Shown: positions 42,210 to 50,910 of the stretch, piece by piece
Layout of the letters: each line of letters opens with the position of its first letter
Position numbering within the stretch: position 1 is the first letter of the stretch
Assembly (NCBI RefSeq): GCF_020215645.1
Contig: NZ_CP084058.1
Coordinates: 3,348,001 to 3,412,000 of the forward strand
Length of the DNA stretch: 64,000 bases
DNA from: Nonomuraea gerenzanensis
GTDB taxonomy: Bacteria > Actinomycetota > Actinomycetes > Streptosporangiales > Streptosporangiaceae
Reading direction: 5' to 3'
Made by a program: the position numbers and the translations under genes
Notes under the pieces: model-generated
Told to the model about the DNA's origin: nothing
Database searches by the model: none
Seen by the model: only the letters and a program-made list of their open reading frames with translations

Positions 42210-43270
42210 AGCGCCGCCACCCGCTTCCGCCGGGCGAGCATGATGAAGATCGGCGCGCCGATCACCGCCCACACGATGCCCACCTGCACCTCTCCGGGCC
42301 GGGCGATGAGCCGCCCGATCACGTCGGCGCCCAGCAGCAGGATCGGCGCGGCCAGCGCCGAGTACGGCAGCACCCACCGCTGGTCGGGGCCCACCAGGGC
42401 ACGCACCGCGTGCGGCACGATCAGCCCGACGAACACCAGCGGCCCGGCGGCGGCGGTGGCCGCGCCGCACAGCAGCGTGACGGCCACGCCGGTGAGGAGC
42501 CTGGTCCTGTTGACGTTCACGCCGAGCGCCTTGCCGGCGTCCTCGCCGAGGGCCAGCATGTTCAGCGGCCTGGCCAGCAGCAGCCCGAGCACCAGCCCGG
42601 CGACCATGAACGGCGCCAGCCGCACCAGCGTGTCGGCCGTCTGCCCGGCCAGCGAGCCGGTCAGCCAGAACCGCATGCGGTCGAAGGTCTGGGAGTCCAT
42701 GCGCAGGATGGCCGAGGAGATGGCCGTGCACACCATGCCGAACGCGACTCCGGCCAGCGCCAGGCGTACCGGGCTGGAGCCGGCGCGACCGGCGGAGGCC
42801 AGCGAGTACACCGCGACCGAGGCCAGCGCGGCCCCGCCGAAGGCGAACCAGACGTAGACGACGGGGTCGGAGAGCCCGAACAGGCCCAGCGCCAGCGTCA
42901 CGCCGAGCGCGGCGCCCTGGTCGATGCCGAGCAGCCCGGGGTCGGCGAGCGGGTTGCGGGTCAGGCTCTGCATGAGCGCGCCCGCCAGCCCGAGCGTGGC
43001 GCCCACGCCGAGGCCGAGCAGCGTGCGCGGGACGCGCAGCTCACGGATGACCGTGTGGTCGTTGGAGCCGTCCGGCGCGACGAAAGCATCGATCACCGTG
43101 CCGAACGGCACCGAGCGGGCACCCAGCGCCACGCTCGCCATGGCGACCAGGGCCACTAACCCCACCGTGACGACCAGCCCGGCGACGAGCACCGAAGGAC
43201 GTCCCTTGGCCTTGCGTCCGCCGTCTTCCTGGCCCGCTCCGGCCGCGACCGTTACCTCAGCCGGGCGCAC
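42206..43270 (-). CDS. Iron-siderophore ABC transporter permease
   Basis: 354 residues, FecCD family: RVPRTLLGLGVGATLGLAGA, MQSLTRNPLADPGLLGIDQG, LALAGVAFGMVCTAISSAI, FWLTGSLAG. The first ~30 residues are hydrophilic and Lys/Arg-rich. It is the first gene of the import operon and its GTG lies 28 bp from the first iron box, so DmdR/IdeR-type iron repression is likely. Confidence 0.9.
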   Translation of the reverse strand: MRPAEVTVAAGAGQEDGGRKAKGRPSVLVAGLVVTVGLVALVAMASVALGARSVPFGTVIDAFVAPDGSNDHTVIRELRVPRTLLGLGVGATLGLAGALMQSLTRNPLADPGLLGIDQGAALGVTLALGLFGLSDPVVYVWFAFGGAALASVAVYSLASAGRAGSSPVRLALAGVAFGMVCTAISSAILRMDSQTFDRMRFWLTGSLAGQTADTLVRLAPFMVAGLVLGLLLARPLNMLALGEDAGKALGVNVNRTRLLTGVAVTLLCGAATAAAGPLVFVGLIVPHAVRALVGPDQRWVLPYSALAAPILLLGADVIGRLIARPGEVQVGIVWAVIGAPIFIMLARRKRVAAL

Positions 43271-43297
43271 CCGACCCCCTCTCGTAGCAAGTCAAAC

Positions 43298-43316
43298 TTA
43301 GGCAAGGCTAATCTAA
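43298..43316. promoter_or_regulatory. Iron box (DmdR1/IdeR type), site 1
   Basis: TTAGGCAAGGCTAATCTAA agrees at 15 of 19 positions with the streptomycete iron box TTAGGTTAGGCTCACCTAA as I recall it. It lies 28 bp before the permease operon start, so iron-bound repressor should shut it. Confidence 0.75.
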
Positions 43317-43327
43317 TGGCCACACAA

Positions 43328-43346
43328 GAAGGCAAGCCTAACCTTA
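43328..43346. promoter_or_regulatory. Iron box (DmdR1/IdeR type), site 2
   Basis: GAAGGCAAGCCTAACCTTA on the plus strand; its complement contains AAGGTTAGGCTTGCCTT and agrees at 14 of 19 positions with the iron box. It ends at the ribosome-binding site of the binding-protein gene. Confidence 0.7.
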
Positions 43347-43356
43347 GGAGATGTAC

Positions 43357-44376
43357 ATGTCGGGACCGGTACTGGCTCGCAGGGGCTTCCTGTCGGGCGC
43401 GGCGGGACTCGCGGCGGCCCTGACACTCGCGGCATGCGGTGACGGCGGCGCGAGCACGCAGGCGACCTCCGGAGCGTCGGCCCCGGCTTCCTCCGCCGCC
43501 GCCCAGGGCTGGACGTTCACCGACGACCGCGGCAAGAAGCTGGAGCAGCCCAAGGTCCCCACCAAGATCGTCGCCCAGGTGGGCGCCGCGGCCGCCCTGT
43601 GGGACTTCGGCGTGCGCCCGATCGCGGTGTTCGGCCCGCACAAGCTGAAGGACGGCAGCAAGGACCCGCAGGTCGGCAACGTGGACATCACCAAGGTCAC
43701 GGGCCTGGGCAACGTGTGGGACGAGTTCAACGTCGAGCAGTACATCGCGCTGCAACCCGACCTCCTCGTCAGCAGCATGTACATCAACGGCACCCTCTGG
43801 TACGTGCCCGAGAAGTCCAAGGACACCATCGAGCAGGTCGCCCCGACCGCCGGCATCATGCTCACCGGCAAGAGCGCCACCGAGGTGATCGGCAAGTACG
43901 AGGAGCTCGCCAAGTCGCTCGGGGCCACCATGGAGGGCGTGCCCGAGGCCAAGGCCCGCATGGAGGCGGCCACCAAGGAGCTGGCCCAGTTCAAGGACCT
44001 CAAGATCCTCCTGGCGTCGGGCGGCGCGGACGCGTTCTGGGTGGTCAACCCGCCCGAGTACCCGGACATCGTGCACCTGGTGAACGCGGGCCTGAACGTC
44101 GTCACGCCGTCCAAGGTGGACGAGGGCGGCTTCTTCCAGACGCTGAGCTGGGAGAACGCCGACGAGTACGACGCCGACGTGATCCTCTACGACACGCGTA
44201 CGCAGGCGCTCAAGCCCGAGGAGATGATGAAGAAGCCCACCTTCGCCAAGCTCCCCGCGGTCAAGGCCGGCCAGCTCTACCCATGGTCCGCCGAGGCCCC
44301 CTTCAGCTACCAGGGCTACGCCACCTTCCTGGAGGAGCTGGTGGCGAACCTGAAGAAGGCCCAGCCCATCAAGTAG
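43357..44376 (+). CDS. Iron-siderophore-binding lipoprotein
   Basis: 339 residues. A twin-arginine-like lipoprotein signal (ARRGFLSGAAGLAAALTLAAC, lipobox LAAC) and a FepB/FhuD-type two-lobed fold: WTFTDDRGKKLEQPKVPTK, YIALQPDLLVSSMYI, KTLSW-type C-lobe. ATG at 43357 is used because AGGAG at 43346-43350 leaves six bases; the ATG at 43351 would be too close. Divergent from the permease operon under shared iron boxes. Confidence 0.87.
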   Translation: MSGPVLARRGFLSGAAGLAAALTLAACGDGGASTQATSGASAPASSAAAQGWTFTDDRGKKLEQPKVPTKIVAQVGAAAALWDFGVRPIAVFGPHKLKDGSKDPQVGNVDITKVTGLGNVWDEFNVEQYIALQPDLLVSSMYINGTLWYVPEKSKDTIEQVAPTAGIMLTGKSATEVIGKYEELAKSLGATMEGVPEAKARMEAATKELAQFKDLKILLASGGADAFWVVNPPEYPDIVHLVNAGLNVVTPSKVDEGGFFQTLSWENADEYDADVILYDTRTQALKPEEMMKKPTFAKLPAVKAGQLYPWSAEAPFSYQGYATFLEELVANLKKAQPIK

Positions 44377-44397
44377 GGCCCCTCAAGCAGGGCCCCC

Positions 44398-46818
44398 TCA
44401 GTAGGCGCCCCGCACCTCGACGATCTCGGCGAGGGGGAACTCCAGGTAGTCGCCCGCCTCCTCGCACCAGGCGTCCAGCGCGGCGCCCTTCAGCTCGCCG
44501 TGGCTGATGGTGGCGGTCAGCCCGCCGGTCAGCGTGATGCCGGCGCGCACGCCCCGGTCCACCACGAACCCGAGCAGCGACTGCTGCGCCGTCGGCAGCC
44601 TGGTCGCCATCCGGCCGATGATGGCCCAGGTGCGCCCGTGCCTGTTGTCGTCGGCCCGGCCGGCGGCGACCAGTCGGCGGGCGTGCTCGTACGGGTCGGG
44701 CGGCGGCTCGGCCAGCATGTGCGGCGGCGCCTCGAACTCCGCCAGGCCGGGGAAGTCGGACAGCTCCGCCACCTGCCCGCCCGGCAGCAGGATGAGCTTG
44801 CCGGGCACGCTCTCCTCGACCCTGGCCCGGTGGATGGTGATCTCGCCGGTGTCGGAGACGGGCACGGGGGAGTAGCCGACGTCGCGCAGCGCGGCCAGGG
44901 TGCGGTCGGCCGGCGCGGCGCTGACCAGCACCGTGGGCGCCAGCAGGCGCAGCCCGAGCCGGCCCAGCCGCCGGTGCGCGGCGATCTCGGCCAGCAGGGT
45001 CGGGTCGGTGGCCTGCACCACGCAGCCGACCGTGGTCACCGTCACCTCGCCGTGCCGGCGGGCGGTGTCGCGGACCAGGTATTCGAGCGGCTGCGGGATG
45101 GTGCCGACCGCGGCCAGCTCGTCGAGCAGGTCGTCGGCGTCGTAGCCCTGGTCGAGCGCGCGCCGCACGCTCGGCGTGGTGAAGCGCCACACCGAGGCGG
45201 CGCCGCGCGACTCGCGGTCGGCGCAGCGGTCGAGCAGCGCCGCCAGCTCCGCCGACGGCGGGCCGGTGACGACCGCGGTCAGGTCGGGCCCGAACAGCGC
45301 GCTCCTGCGCACGCTGGCCAGCGCCCTGGTGGCCGCCTCGGCCAGCACCGGGTCGTGCTCCACCATGGGCACGGCGTCGTCGTTCTCGTCGCCGGGCCGG
45401 GCCGTCAGGCCGGCCAGCGCGCGGCCGAGGTCGGTGAGCGTGTTGTTGGCCAGCAGGCCGAGCAGCCTGGCCTCGTCGAGCACGGCGGGCGCGCACTCGC
45501 GCAGCAGCGCCCTGTCGATCAGCGGGGCGTGCCAGTGCACGCCGGCGACGAGGCTGTCGCGGTCGGCGAAGGCCGTACCCGCGGGCAGGTGGGCGAGCAC
45601 CGCCAGCACGGCCCTGCGCACCTGGGCGATCGCGGCGCCCGCGGGGTCGTCGCCGAGCACGGTGCCGTACTTGCCGTCGATCTTGCGCAGCGAGGAGCGC
45701 TCCATGCGCCACCACGCGGCCAGCAGCACCCGCAGCCGGGCCGAGCCCTCGTCGAGCCGCCACCGGTCGAACCGCTCGGTGGGGATCATGCCGCCGGACG
45801 GCTCGTCCCAGGCCAGCAGCCTGGCCACCGCGCACACCTCCAGCAGCAGCCGCGTCTCGTCCTCGTCGCAGCCGGTCTCCTTGGCGATCCTGCGCACCTC
45901 GCGCACGCCCACGCCGCCGGTCTTGAGCAGCGGCAGCGGCGACTTGGAGGTGTTGTCGAGCAGGGCCGCGCACCGCTCGACCACGTGCGGCGCGGCCAGC
46001 GTCATCAGGTGGTCGACCTCCTCGGGATCGACCGGGAGCGTGGCCACCTCGGGCGCCTCGGGCAGGAAGGCCGGGTGGTAGCCGGAGCCGCGCAGGCAGA
46101 TCGCCACCTCGCGGGGGATCTCGGCCTTGTGCCAGCTCGGCCGGAAGAGCAGGCCGTGGTCGGCGCACCACCGCTCGGGCGTGCCCGGGCTGACGAAGCG
46201 GGCGCCGTCGACGCTCAGGGCGGGGCCCTCCCAGGCGAAGCGGTCGAGCAGCGGGACGGTGCCCTCGGGGGCGTGCCGCATCAGCGCCCTGATGCGGTCG
46301 ATGTCGCTGAGTGCCTCGATGACGCGGGTGATCATGCGGCGCTTGTTGCCCTGCACGGGCAGGCCGAGGTTACGCGCGAGGGTGTGCAGCGCGTCGTTGC
46401 TGATGGACCAGGCGTTGAGGTAGTGCTCCAGCGGCTCGCCCAGGCTGAGCGGCGCCGTCCACCAGCGCGCGACGCCTTCGGCGAGACGGATGACGCCGTC
46501 GTCGCCCGGCCAGGCCAGCGCGTGGTCGTAGAGGGTCTCCAGCCAGGGGGACACCTCCTCCACCGGGCTGCTGAGGAAGCGTGCCAGCGACTCTTCTGTG
46601 GGGCGGGTCATGGCCAGGGCGGTCTCGGCGACCTGCAGGCAGGGCAAGGGCAGGCCGCGCAGGGTCTCGATCACGGCGACGGCGTTGCCGAGCCGCTGGG
46701 CCAGGGTGTCGAGCCGCCTGGGCCAGGGCGCGGCGATGGCGTCGGGCCGGTTGGCCAGGATGCGGCCAAGCCTGTCCTCGTCCAGTGTTCGCAGCCAGCC
46801 GAGCAGGTGATCTTCCAT
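44398..46818 (-). CDS. Helicase-associated (XPB/Ssl2-like, Helicase_C_3) large protein
   Basis: 806 residues. The C-terminal ~350 residues (PLEYLVRDTARRHGEVTVTT, GCVVQATDPTLLAEIAAHRR, LGLRLLAPTVLVSAAPADRT) match the helicase-associated Helicase_C_3 domain that actinobacteria carry beside or apart from XPB helicase; no Walker A motif is present, so it is not a helicase by itself. The N-terminal half is helical with winged-helix-like parts. A DNA-repair or transcription-coupled role is inferred from the family. Confidence 0.78.
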   Translation of the reverse strand: MEDHLLGWLRTLDEDRLGRILANRPDAIAAPWPRRLDTLAQRLGNAVAVIETLRGLPLPCLQVAETALAMTRPTEESLARFLSSPVEEVSPWLETLYDHALAWPGDDGVIRLAEGVARWWTAPLSLGEPLEHYLNAWSISNDALHTLARNLGLPVQGNKRRMITRVIEALSDIDRIRALMRHAPEGTVPLLDRFAWEGPALSVDGARFVSPGTPERWCADHGLLFRPSWHKAEIPREVAICLRGSGYHPAFLPEAPEVATLPVDPEEVDHLMTLAAPHVVERCAALLDNTSKSPLPLLKTGGVGVREVRRIAKETGCDEDETRLLLEVCAVARLLAWDEPSGGMIPTERFDRWRLDEGSARLRVLLAAWWRMERSSLRKIDGKYGTVLGDDPAGAAIAQVRRAVLAVLAHLPAGTAFADRDSLVAGVHWHAPLIDRALLRECAPAVLDEARLLGLLANNTLTDLGRALAGLTARPGDENDDAVPMVEHDPVLAEAATRALASVRRSALFGPDLTAVVTGPPSAELAALLDRCADRESRGAASVWRFTTPSVRRALDQGYDADDLLDELAAVGTIPQPLEYLVRDTARRHGEVTVTTVGCVVQATDPTLLAEIAAHRRLGRLGLRLLAPTVLVSAAPADRTLAALRDVGYSPVPVSDTGEITIHRARVEESVPGKLILLPGGQVAELSDFPGLAEFEAPPHMLAEPPPDPYEHARRLVAAGRADDNRHGRTWAIIGRMATRLPTAQQSLLGFVVDRGVRAGITLTGGLTATISHGELKGAALDAWCEEAGDYLEFPLAEIVEVRGAY

Positions 46819-46896
46819 CTGTCAGCACTCTCATGGGGTCGCGCGCGGGACTCACCGTGAGCCATGACCATCCACGGTAATGCAGATCACCCCCGG

Positions 46897-47439
46897 TCAG
46901 GAGAGGACTGCCCAGACGATCTTTCCGTGAGGCGCGAGTGCGGACCAGCCCCAGCGGAGGCTGAGCGATTCGACGATGTGGAGTCCGAGGCCGCCGGTGT
47001 CAAGGGGGCCAGGGTATCGCAGCACCGGGACCGAGGAGCCTGGATCGGTGAAGGCGCTGGTCACCAGCGGCCCCCGGCGGACGAGGGACATGTGGACCGA
47101 GCGCTCGCGGGACGGGTCGTCGAGGCACAGGCCGTGCCGCAGCGCGTTGGTGGCGAGCTCGGAGACCACCAGCTCCATGTTGTCGGCCAGCTCGCCCAGA
47201 CCCCAGCCGGTCAGCGCGCCCACGGTGAAGACGCGGGCGGAATGGACCGAGGCGGCGGTGGGCGGGAGGACGAACGTGGCGCTCGTGGAGGGGCCGGGGA
47301 CCAGCAGATCGCGGGCGGCCTCCGGCCACCAGCCGACAGGGGGCCACCAATCGAACGTGGTCCACTGGCCGGGTGCCGTGGTGGATTGCACGTGATCATT
47401 CTGCTGCAAACTCTCGTGCAGGTGCAAGAGCGAATGCAC
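46897..47439 (-). CDS. Anti-sigma-type HATPase (RsbW/SpoIIAB-like) protein
   Basis: 180 residues from a GTG, though the first ~16 codons lie in operator-like repeats and a GTG near 47391 may be the true start. ATP-binding motifs: ELVVSELATNALRHG (N box), then LDTGGLGLHIVESLS in place of the usual GxGL box. It is encoded divergently from the XRE-DUF5753 gene and its DUF397 partner, the well-known actinomycete set in which such kinase-like proteins modulate the regulator. Confidence 0.8.
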   Translation of the reverse strand: MHSLLHLHESLQQNDHVQSTTAPGQWTTFDWWPPVGWWPEAARDLLVPGPSTSATFVLPPTAASVHSARVFTVGALTGWGLGELADNMELVVSELATNALRHGLCLDDPSRERSVHMSLVRRGPLVTSAFTDPGSSVPVLRYPGPLDTGGLGLHIVESLSLRWGWSALAPHGKIVWAVLS

Positions 47440-47460
47440 GTGCAGACAACTCGTGCAAGC
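47413..47460. promoter_or_regulatory. CTCGTGCA half-site cluster
   Basis: CTCGTGCA at 47413 and 47451 and the palindrome TGCACGTGCA at 47436-47445, with a further GGTGCAAGAG between, form a cluster before the HATPase gene. It is likely an operator for the XRE regulator. Confidence 0.4.
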
Positions 47461-47670
47461 GCTACGGTTGCCCTCAAATGGTCAATATGGGGGAAAGGGG
47501 ATCTTGTCCGCGGCCCATGATCTTTCGGCCGTGAAGTGACAGACTGTAGGTGCATACTCCGCTACCCTGCGGTCGCCCGTACAAAAGGGGCGTATCGCGG
47601 GTGGGCAACTTCGCTACGTGCGGTGGGCGCCGCCGAGAACGGTGCGGTCCCTCCGTGTTGCAAGGAAACG

Positions 47671-47702
47671 ACCCTTCGGGGATATAGGACCCTTCAGGGA
47701 TA
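47671..47702. promoter_or_regulatory. 14-bp direct repeat before the XRE-DUF5753 gene
   Basis: ACCCTTCGGGGATA (47671) and ACCCTTCAGGGATA (47689) are 18 bp apart, 18-50 bp ahead of the GTG start. They could be regulator sites or leader structure. The rest of 47440-47670 shows no gene. Confidence 0.4.
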
Positions 47703-47719
47703 GGACCAAGGAGCAGCAC

Positions 47720-48586
47720 GTGTCGATTGATCCGCCCGGGACCGGTTCAACCGTTCGGCGCATCATGCTGGGGGCGAGTCTCAGGCGCCTCCGCGAAGCC
47801 AGCGGGCTCGACCGGGCACAGGCCGGATTCCACATCCGGGCGTCCGAGTCCAAGATCAGCCGCATGGAGCTCGGCCGCGTCGGCTTCAAGACACGTGACG
47901 TGGAAGACCTGCTCACCTTGTACGGCGTCGTCGACGATGCCGAACGCCGTGCCCTGCTGGAGATGGTGCGCGAGGCCAACACCCCCGGGTGGTGGCACAA
48001 GTACTCGGCCGAGTTGCCGTCGTGGTTCACCACGTACATCGGCCTGGAGGAGGCCGCGAGCGTGATCCGTACCTATGAGGTGCAGTTCGTGCCCGGCCTG
48101 CTGCAGACGGCCTCGTATGCGCGTTCAGTCTTCAAGCTCGGCAACCCCGATGCGAGTCCGGAGAGAATCGAACGGCGCGTGCACATGCGCATGCAGCGCC
48201 AGGAGCGTTTCACCCAGAAAGACGGACCCCGGCTGTGGGCCGTCATCGACGAGGCGGCGCTCAAGCGGACCATCGGCGGGCGGGAGGTCATGTCCGAGCA
48301 GCTCCGGCATCTGCTGGAAGTCGCTGCCCTGCCCAACATCACCCTCCAGGTGATGCCCTTCAGATTCGGCAAGCACGCCGCTGAGGGGGGCGCGTTCAGC
48401 ATCTTGCGGTTTCCCGAGTCCGATTTGTCGGACGTTGTCTACGTCGAGCAGCTCTGGGGTGCCCTGTACCTGGACAAGCGTGAGGACATCGACCCGTATC
48501 TCACGGCCATGGAGCAGTTGTGCGTGGAGAGCACCACGCCAGGGGGCACCGTCGAGCTCATCGGCGGTCTTCTCAGAAAGATGTAG
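47720..48586 (+). CDS. XRE-family regulator with DUF5753 domain
   Basis: 288 residues. HTH at ~17-60 (ASLRRLREASGLDRAQAGFH, SESKISRMELGRVGFKTRDV) and a DUF5753 C-terminal domain (QFVPGLLQTASYARSVF, LRHLLEVAALPNITLQVMPF, EQLWGALYLDKREDID). The GTG has GGAG six bases upstream. It abuts the DUF397 gene (stop then ATG). In Streptomyces such WhiJ/Bld-type pairs act on development and antibiotic genes; the target here is unknown. Confidence 0.9.
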   Translation: MSIDPPGTGSTVRRIMLGASLRRLREASGLDRAQAGFHIRASESKISRMELGRVGFKTRDVEDLLTLYGVVDDAERRALLEMVREANTPGWWHKYSAELPSWFTTYIGLEEAASVIRTYEVQFVPGLLQTASYARSVFKLGNPDASPERIERRVHMRMQRQERFTQKDGPRLWAVIDEAALKRTIGGREVMSEQLRHLLEVAALPNITLQVMPFRFGKHAAEGGAFSILRFPESDLSDVVYVEQLWGALYLDKREDIDPYLTAMEQLCVESTTPGGTVELIGGLLRKM

Positions 48587-48823
48587 ATGAACCAGACCTA
48601 CAACGGCATGCCGGCGGCGGACCTGACCCAGGTCGCCTGGCGTAAGAGCCGCTACAGCAACTCGCAGGGCAACTGCGTCGAGCTCGCCGAGCTCCCCGAC
48701 GGTGGCATCGCGGTGCGCAACTCGCGTTTCCCGGACGGCCCTGCTCTCATCTATACCCGCGACGAGATCCGGGCCCTGGTGCTCGGGGTGAAGGACGGAG
48801 AGTTCGACGGCCTGCTCGTGTAA
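48587..48823 (+). CDS. DUF397 domain protein
   Basis: 78 residues with the family pattern VAWRKSRYSNSQGNCVELAE, GIAVRNSRFPDGPALIYTRDEI. DUF397 proteins bind and modulate the XRE-DUF5753 regulator encoded just upstream with no intergenic base. A strong terminator follows. Confidence 0.92.
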   Translation: MNQTYNGMPAADLTQVAWRKSRYSNSQGNCVELAELPDGGIAVRNSRFPDGPALIYTRDEIRALVLGVKDGEFDGLLV

Positions 48824-48836
48824 CAGCATGTTCACA

Positions 48837-48869
48837 TCCGGCGCGCCCGCGTAACGGGGGCGCGCCGGA
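48837..48869 (+). terminator. Terminator after the DUF397 gene
   Basis: TCCGGCGCGCCC and GGGCGCGCCGGA form a perfect 12-bp stem with a 9-nt loop, 13 bp after the stop. Confidence 0.8.
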
Positions 48870-48911
48870 GGCGTAACCGCCCGGCCTCGTCCCTCGGCCA
48901 GGATTCGGGTC

Positions 48912-49169
48912 ATGCTCGACCAGATGACTCTGTATCCGATCGCCGACGACGTGCTGTTCGCGCCGGGCGGCAAGGTCGTGATCCGCACTTATGGCGTCGC
49001 GCCCGCCACCACGGGCGCCTCGGTCTCCTACCGCACCTGGGTGACCGGCATCAGGGACCAGCCGCGTTACTGGCACTGGGGCCACTTCGAGGACGCCGCG
49101 TCCGGGCACCGCAAGGTTCTCGAGTGGCTGACCGGGCGGGGGCCCCAGCCTTCCCAAGCGCTGTCCTGA
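48912..49169 (+). CDS. Small hypothetical protein
   Basis: 85 residues: a beta-rich start (ADDVLFAPGGKVVIRTYGVAP, VSYRTWVTGI) and a helical tail (HFEDAASGHRKVLEWLTG). No family recognised and no signal peptide. It is monocistronic between two regulatory regions; composition and codon use look genuine. Confidence 0.6.
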   Translation: MLDQMTLYPIADDVLFAPGGKVVIRTYGVAPATTGASVSYRTWVTGIRDQPRYWHWGHFEDAASGHRKVLEWLTGRGPQPSQALS

Positions 49170-49184
49170 TCGCTATCCTCTGAG

Positions 49185-49200
49185 CCAAGCAATCGCTTGG
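49185..49200. promoter_or_regulatory. CCAAGC-N4-GCTTGG inverted repeat
   Basis: CCAAGCAATCGCTTGG lies 28 bp before the GTG of the next gene. Its half-sites CAAG/CTTG match the two operators at 52718 and 52802, but with a wider spacing. Confidence 0.45.
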
Positions 49201-49228
49201 TAGCCGAAGTGGGTGGCTCGGAGGAGGC

Positions 49229-49990
49229 GTGGTGCGGCGCGCGATCCATCTGATCGAGGAGGTCGACTTCCGGCCGATGAACTCCAGGCGACCGCTGGAG
49301 TACCTCACCTGGCTGACCCGCTACAAGCGCGAGGACGAGGAGCGCACCGCCCCCGAACTCACCTCCGGCATGTCCATCAGGTCGCGCGAGATCGACCTCG
49401 TGGGCGCCTTCTACGCGGTCGGCATCACCGGCCATCCCCAGTTCAAGGCCGTCACGCTGTGGGACTGCCACGGCGGCTGGGACGGCGGCTGGCGGCAGAT
49501 GATGGAGATCTACCAGGGCGTGGACGAGCGCCTGTTCCTGTCCGACATCGACGACCTGCGCTTCTCCGCCTACTCGCGGCCGCTCGGGGCCGTGCCCGGC
49601 TGCCCGCCGCTGGCCGAGGCGCCCGCCGCCGAGCTCTACCTCTTCGAGAGCGCCCGCGTGCGTCCCGGTGCCGCGCTCGACTACCTGCACGCCGTACGCA
49701 CGGAGCGGGCCCCGCTGCTCGCCGAGCACGGCCACACCCTCGTCGGCCTGTACGAGGTGCTCTTCTGCGACAGTGAGGCGGTCACCGTCTGGGCCGTCTC
49801 CCTCGACGACCACCTGGCCACCCAGCGCGCCCGCGACGCCGCACTCGGCCTCGACGACGAGGTGGAGCCGGATTCTCGGCTGCTGGACTGGGGAAAACGC
49901 GCGCGCGACTACCTTGAAGGCCGCTGGCGTGAGACGCTTCTGGCACCGTTCCCCGGCTGCCGCCTGGCACCAGGGACCCCGCCGGGTTAA
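49229..49990 (+). CDS. Hypothetical two-domain protein, possibly NIPSNAP/dimeric alpha-beta barrel
   Basis: 253 residues. Two similar ferredoxin-like halves seem present: DLVGAFYAVGITGHPQFKAV in the first and ELYLFESARVRPGAALDYLH, LVGLYEVLFCDSEAVTVWAV in the second, the pattern of NIPSNAP-like or EthD-like barrels. GGAGG precedes the tandem GTG starts (49229 or 49232). A TetR-like dyad upstream suggests co-control with the oxidative gene set at 51.8-57.4 kb. Confidence 0.6.
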   Translation: MVRRAIHLIEEVDFRPMNSRRPLEYLTWLTRYKREDEERTAPELTSGMSIRSREIDLVGAFYAVGITGHPQFKAVTLWDCHGGWDGGWRQMMEIYQGVDERLFLSDIDDLRFSAYSRPLGAVPGCPPLAEAPAAELYLFESARVRPGAALDYLHAVRTERAPLLAEHGHTLVGLYEVLFCDSEAVTVWAVSLDDHLATQRARDAALGLDDEVEPDSRLLDWGKRARDYLEGRWRETLLAPFPGCRLAPGTPPG

Positions 49991-50010
49991 CGTCGGCTGC
50001 GGAGGTGGCC

Positions 50011-50910
50011 ATGACGGACTCCTACCTCTACAACGGGCAGAGCCCAGACGACCATGTCGCCTCGTGCCCTGACTGCAGCGCCGCGATCGCGCTGCTCGAC
50101 AAGCCGGAGACGGCCGTCGAGCCGCCGCCCTCGCTGCGCGAGGCCGTGCTGTCCATGGCGCGCAGGCGCCGCAGCCCGGCCGTGCTGCCCGTGGCGACGG
50201 TGGCGGTCCCGTACGCCGAGCAGGTCGCGCTCATGGACGACCTGCTGGCCGAGCTGAGCGCGCCCGACTGGGAGGCCCCCGTCGCGCGGCACGGCACGAT
50301 CAGGGGCATGGTCGAGCACCTGGTCGCCAACGACGCGACCGTGGCCAGGTTCATGGGCGTGGCGGGCGCGGGCGTGGCGACCATGGCCGTGCCGCTCCAC
50401 CGGCGCTGGCGCGAGCAGGCCGGCTCGCTGCTGCAGCGCGTGTCGGCGGGCAACGAGGTGCTGCTGGGCGTGGAGGTGGCGCTGGCCGGCACCAGCCCCA
50501 CGCCGGTGCGCGCGCCGCTGCGCCAGGCCATGATCCAGCGCACGTTCGAGACGTGGACGCACGCCGACGACATCAGGGCCGCCACCGACCGCTCCAGGGC
50601 CGAGCCCCGGCCCGAGCACGTGCGCATGATCGCCGAGTTCGGCCTGGCGATGCTACCGCGCGCGATGAAGGGCCCGCGCCGCGACGTCTCCGCCACCGTG
50701 GTGCTGACCGGCTCCGGCGGCGGCACCTGGACCATCCCGCTCTCGCCGACCTCCGACCACGTGGGGGTGCTGATCTCGGCCGACGCCGTGGAGTTCTGCC
50801 GGCTGCTGGCCAACCGGTTGCCGCCCGACTGCTTCCCGTACGCCGCCGAGGGCGATCCCGCGGTCGCCCGCGACCTGATCCGCGCCGCCGCCACGCTGGG
50901 ATGCGACTGA
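50011..50910 (+). CDS. DinB/maleylpyruvate-isomerase-type protein with anti-sigma zinc-finger start
   Basis: 299 residues. The N-terminus holds a ZAS-like motif, His17-x3-Cys21-x2-Cys24 in DDHVASCPDCSAA, as in anti-sigma factors. The rest (AEQVALMDDLLAELSAPDWE, GTIRGMVEHLVANDATVARF, FETWTHADDIRAATD) is the mycothiol-dependent maleylpyruvate isomerase / DinB-like fold. GGAGG lies five bases before the ATG. The stop overlaps the next gene, a truncated sigma factor, by one base (TGATG), so this is probably its anti-sigma partner. Confidence 0.77.
   Translation: MTDSYLYNGQSPDDHVASCPDCSAAIALLDKPETAVEPPPSLREAVLSMARRRRSPAVLPVATVAVPYAEQVALMDDLLAELSAPDWEAPVARHGTIRGMVEHLVANDATVARFMGVAGAGVATMAVPLHRRWREQAGSLLQRVSAGNEVLLGVEVALAGTSPTPVRAPLRQAMIQRTFETWTHADDIRAATDRSRAEPRPEHVRMIAEFGLAMLPRAMKGPRRDVSATVVLTGSGGGTWTIPLSPTSDHVGVLISADAVEFCRLLANRLPPDCFPYAAEGDPAVARDLIRAAATLGCD

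Noticed and set aside
44500..46860. 786-codon plus-strand frame
   Set aside because: Antisense of the helicase-associated gene, with no motif of its own.
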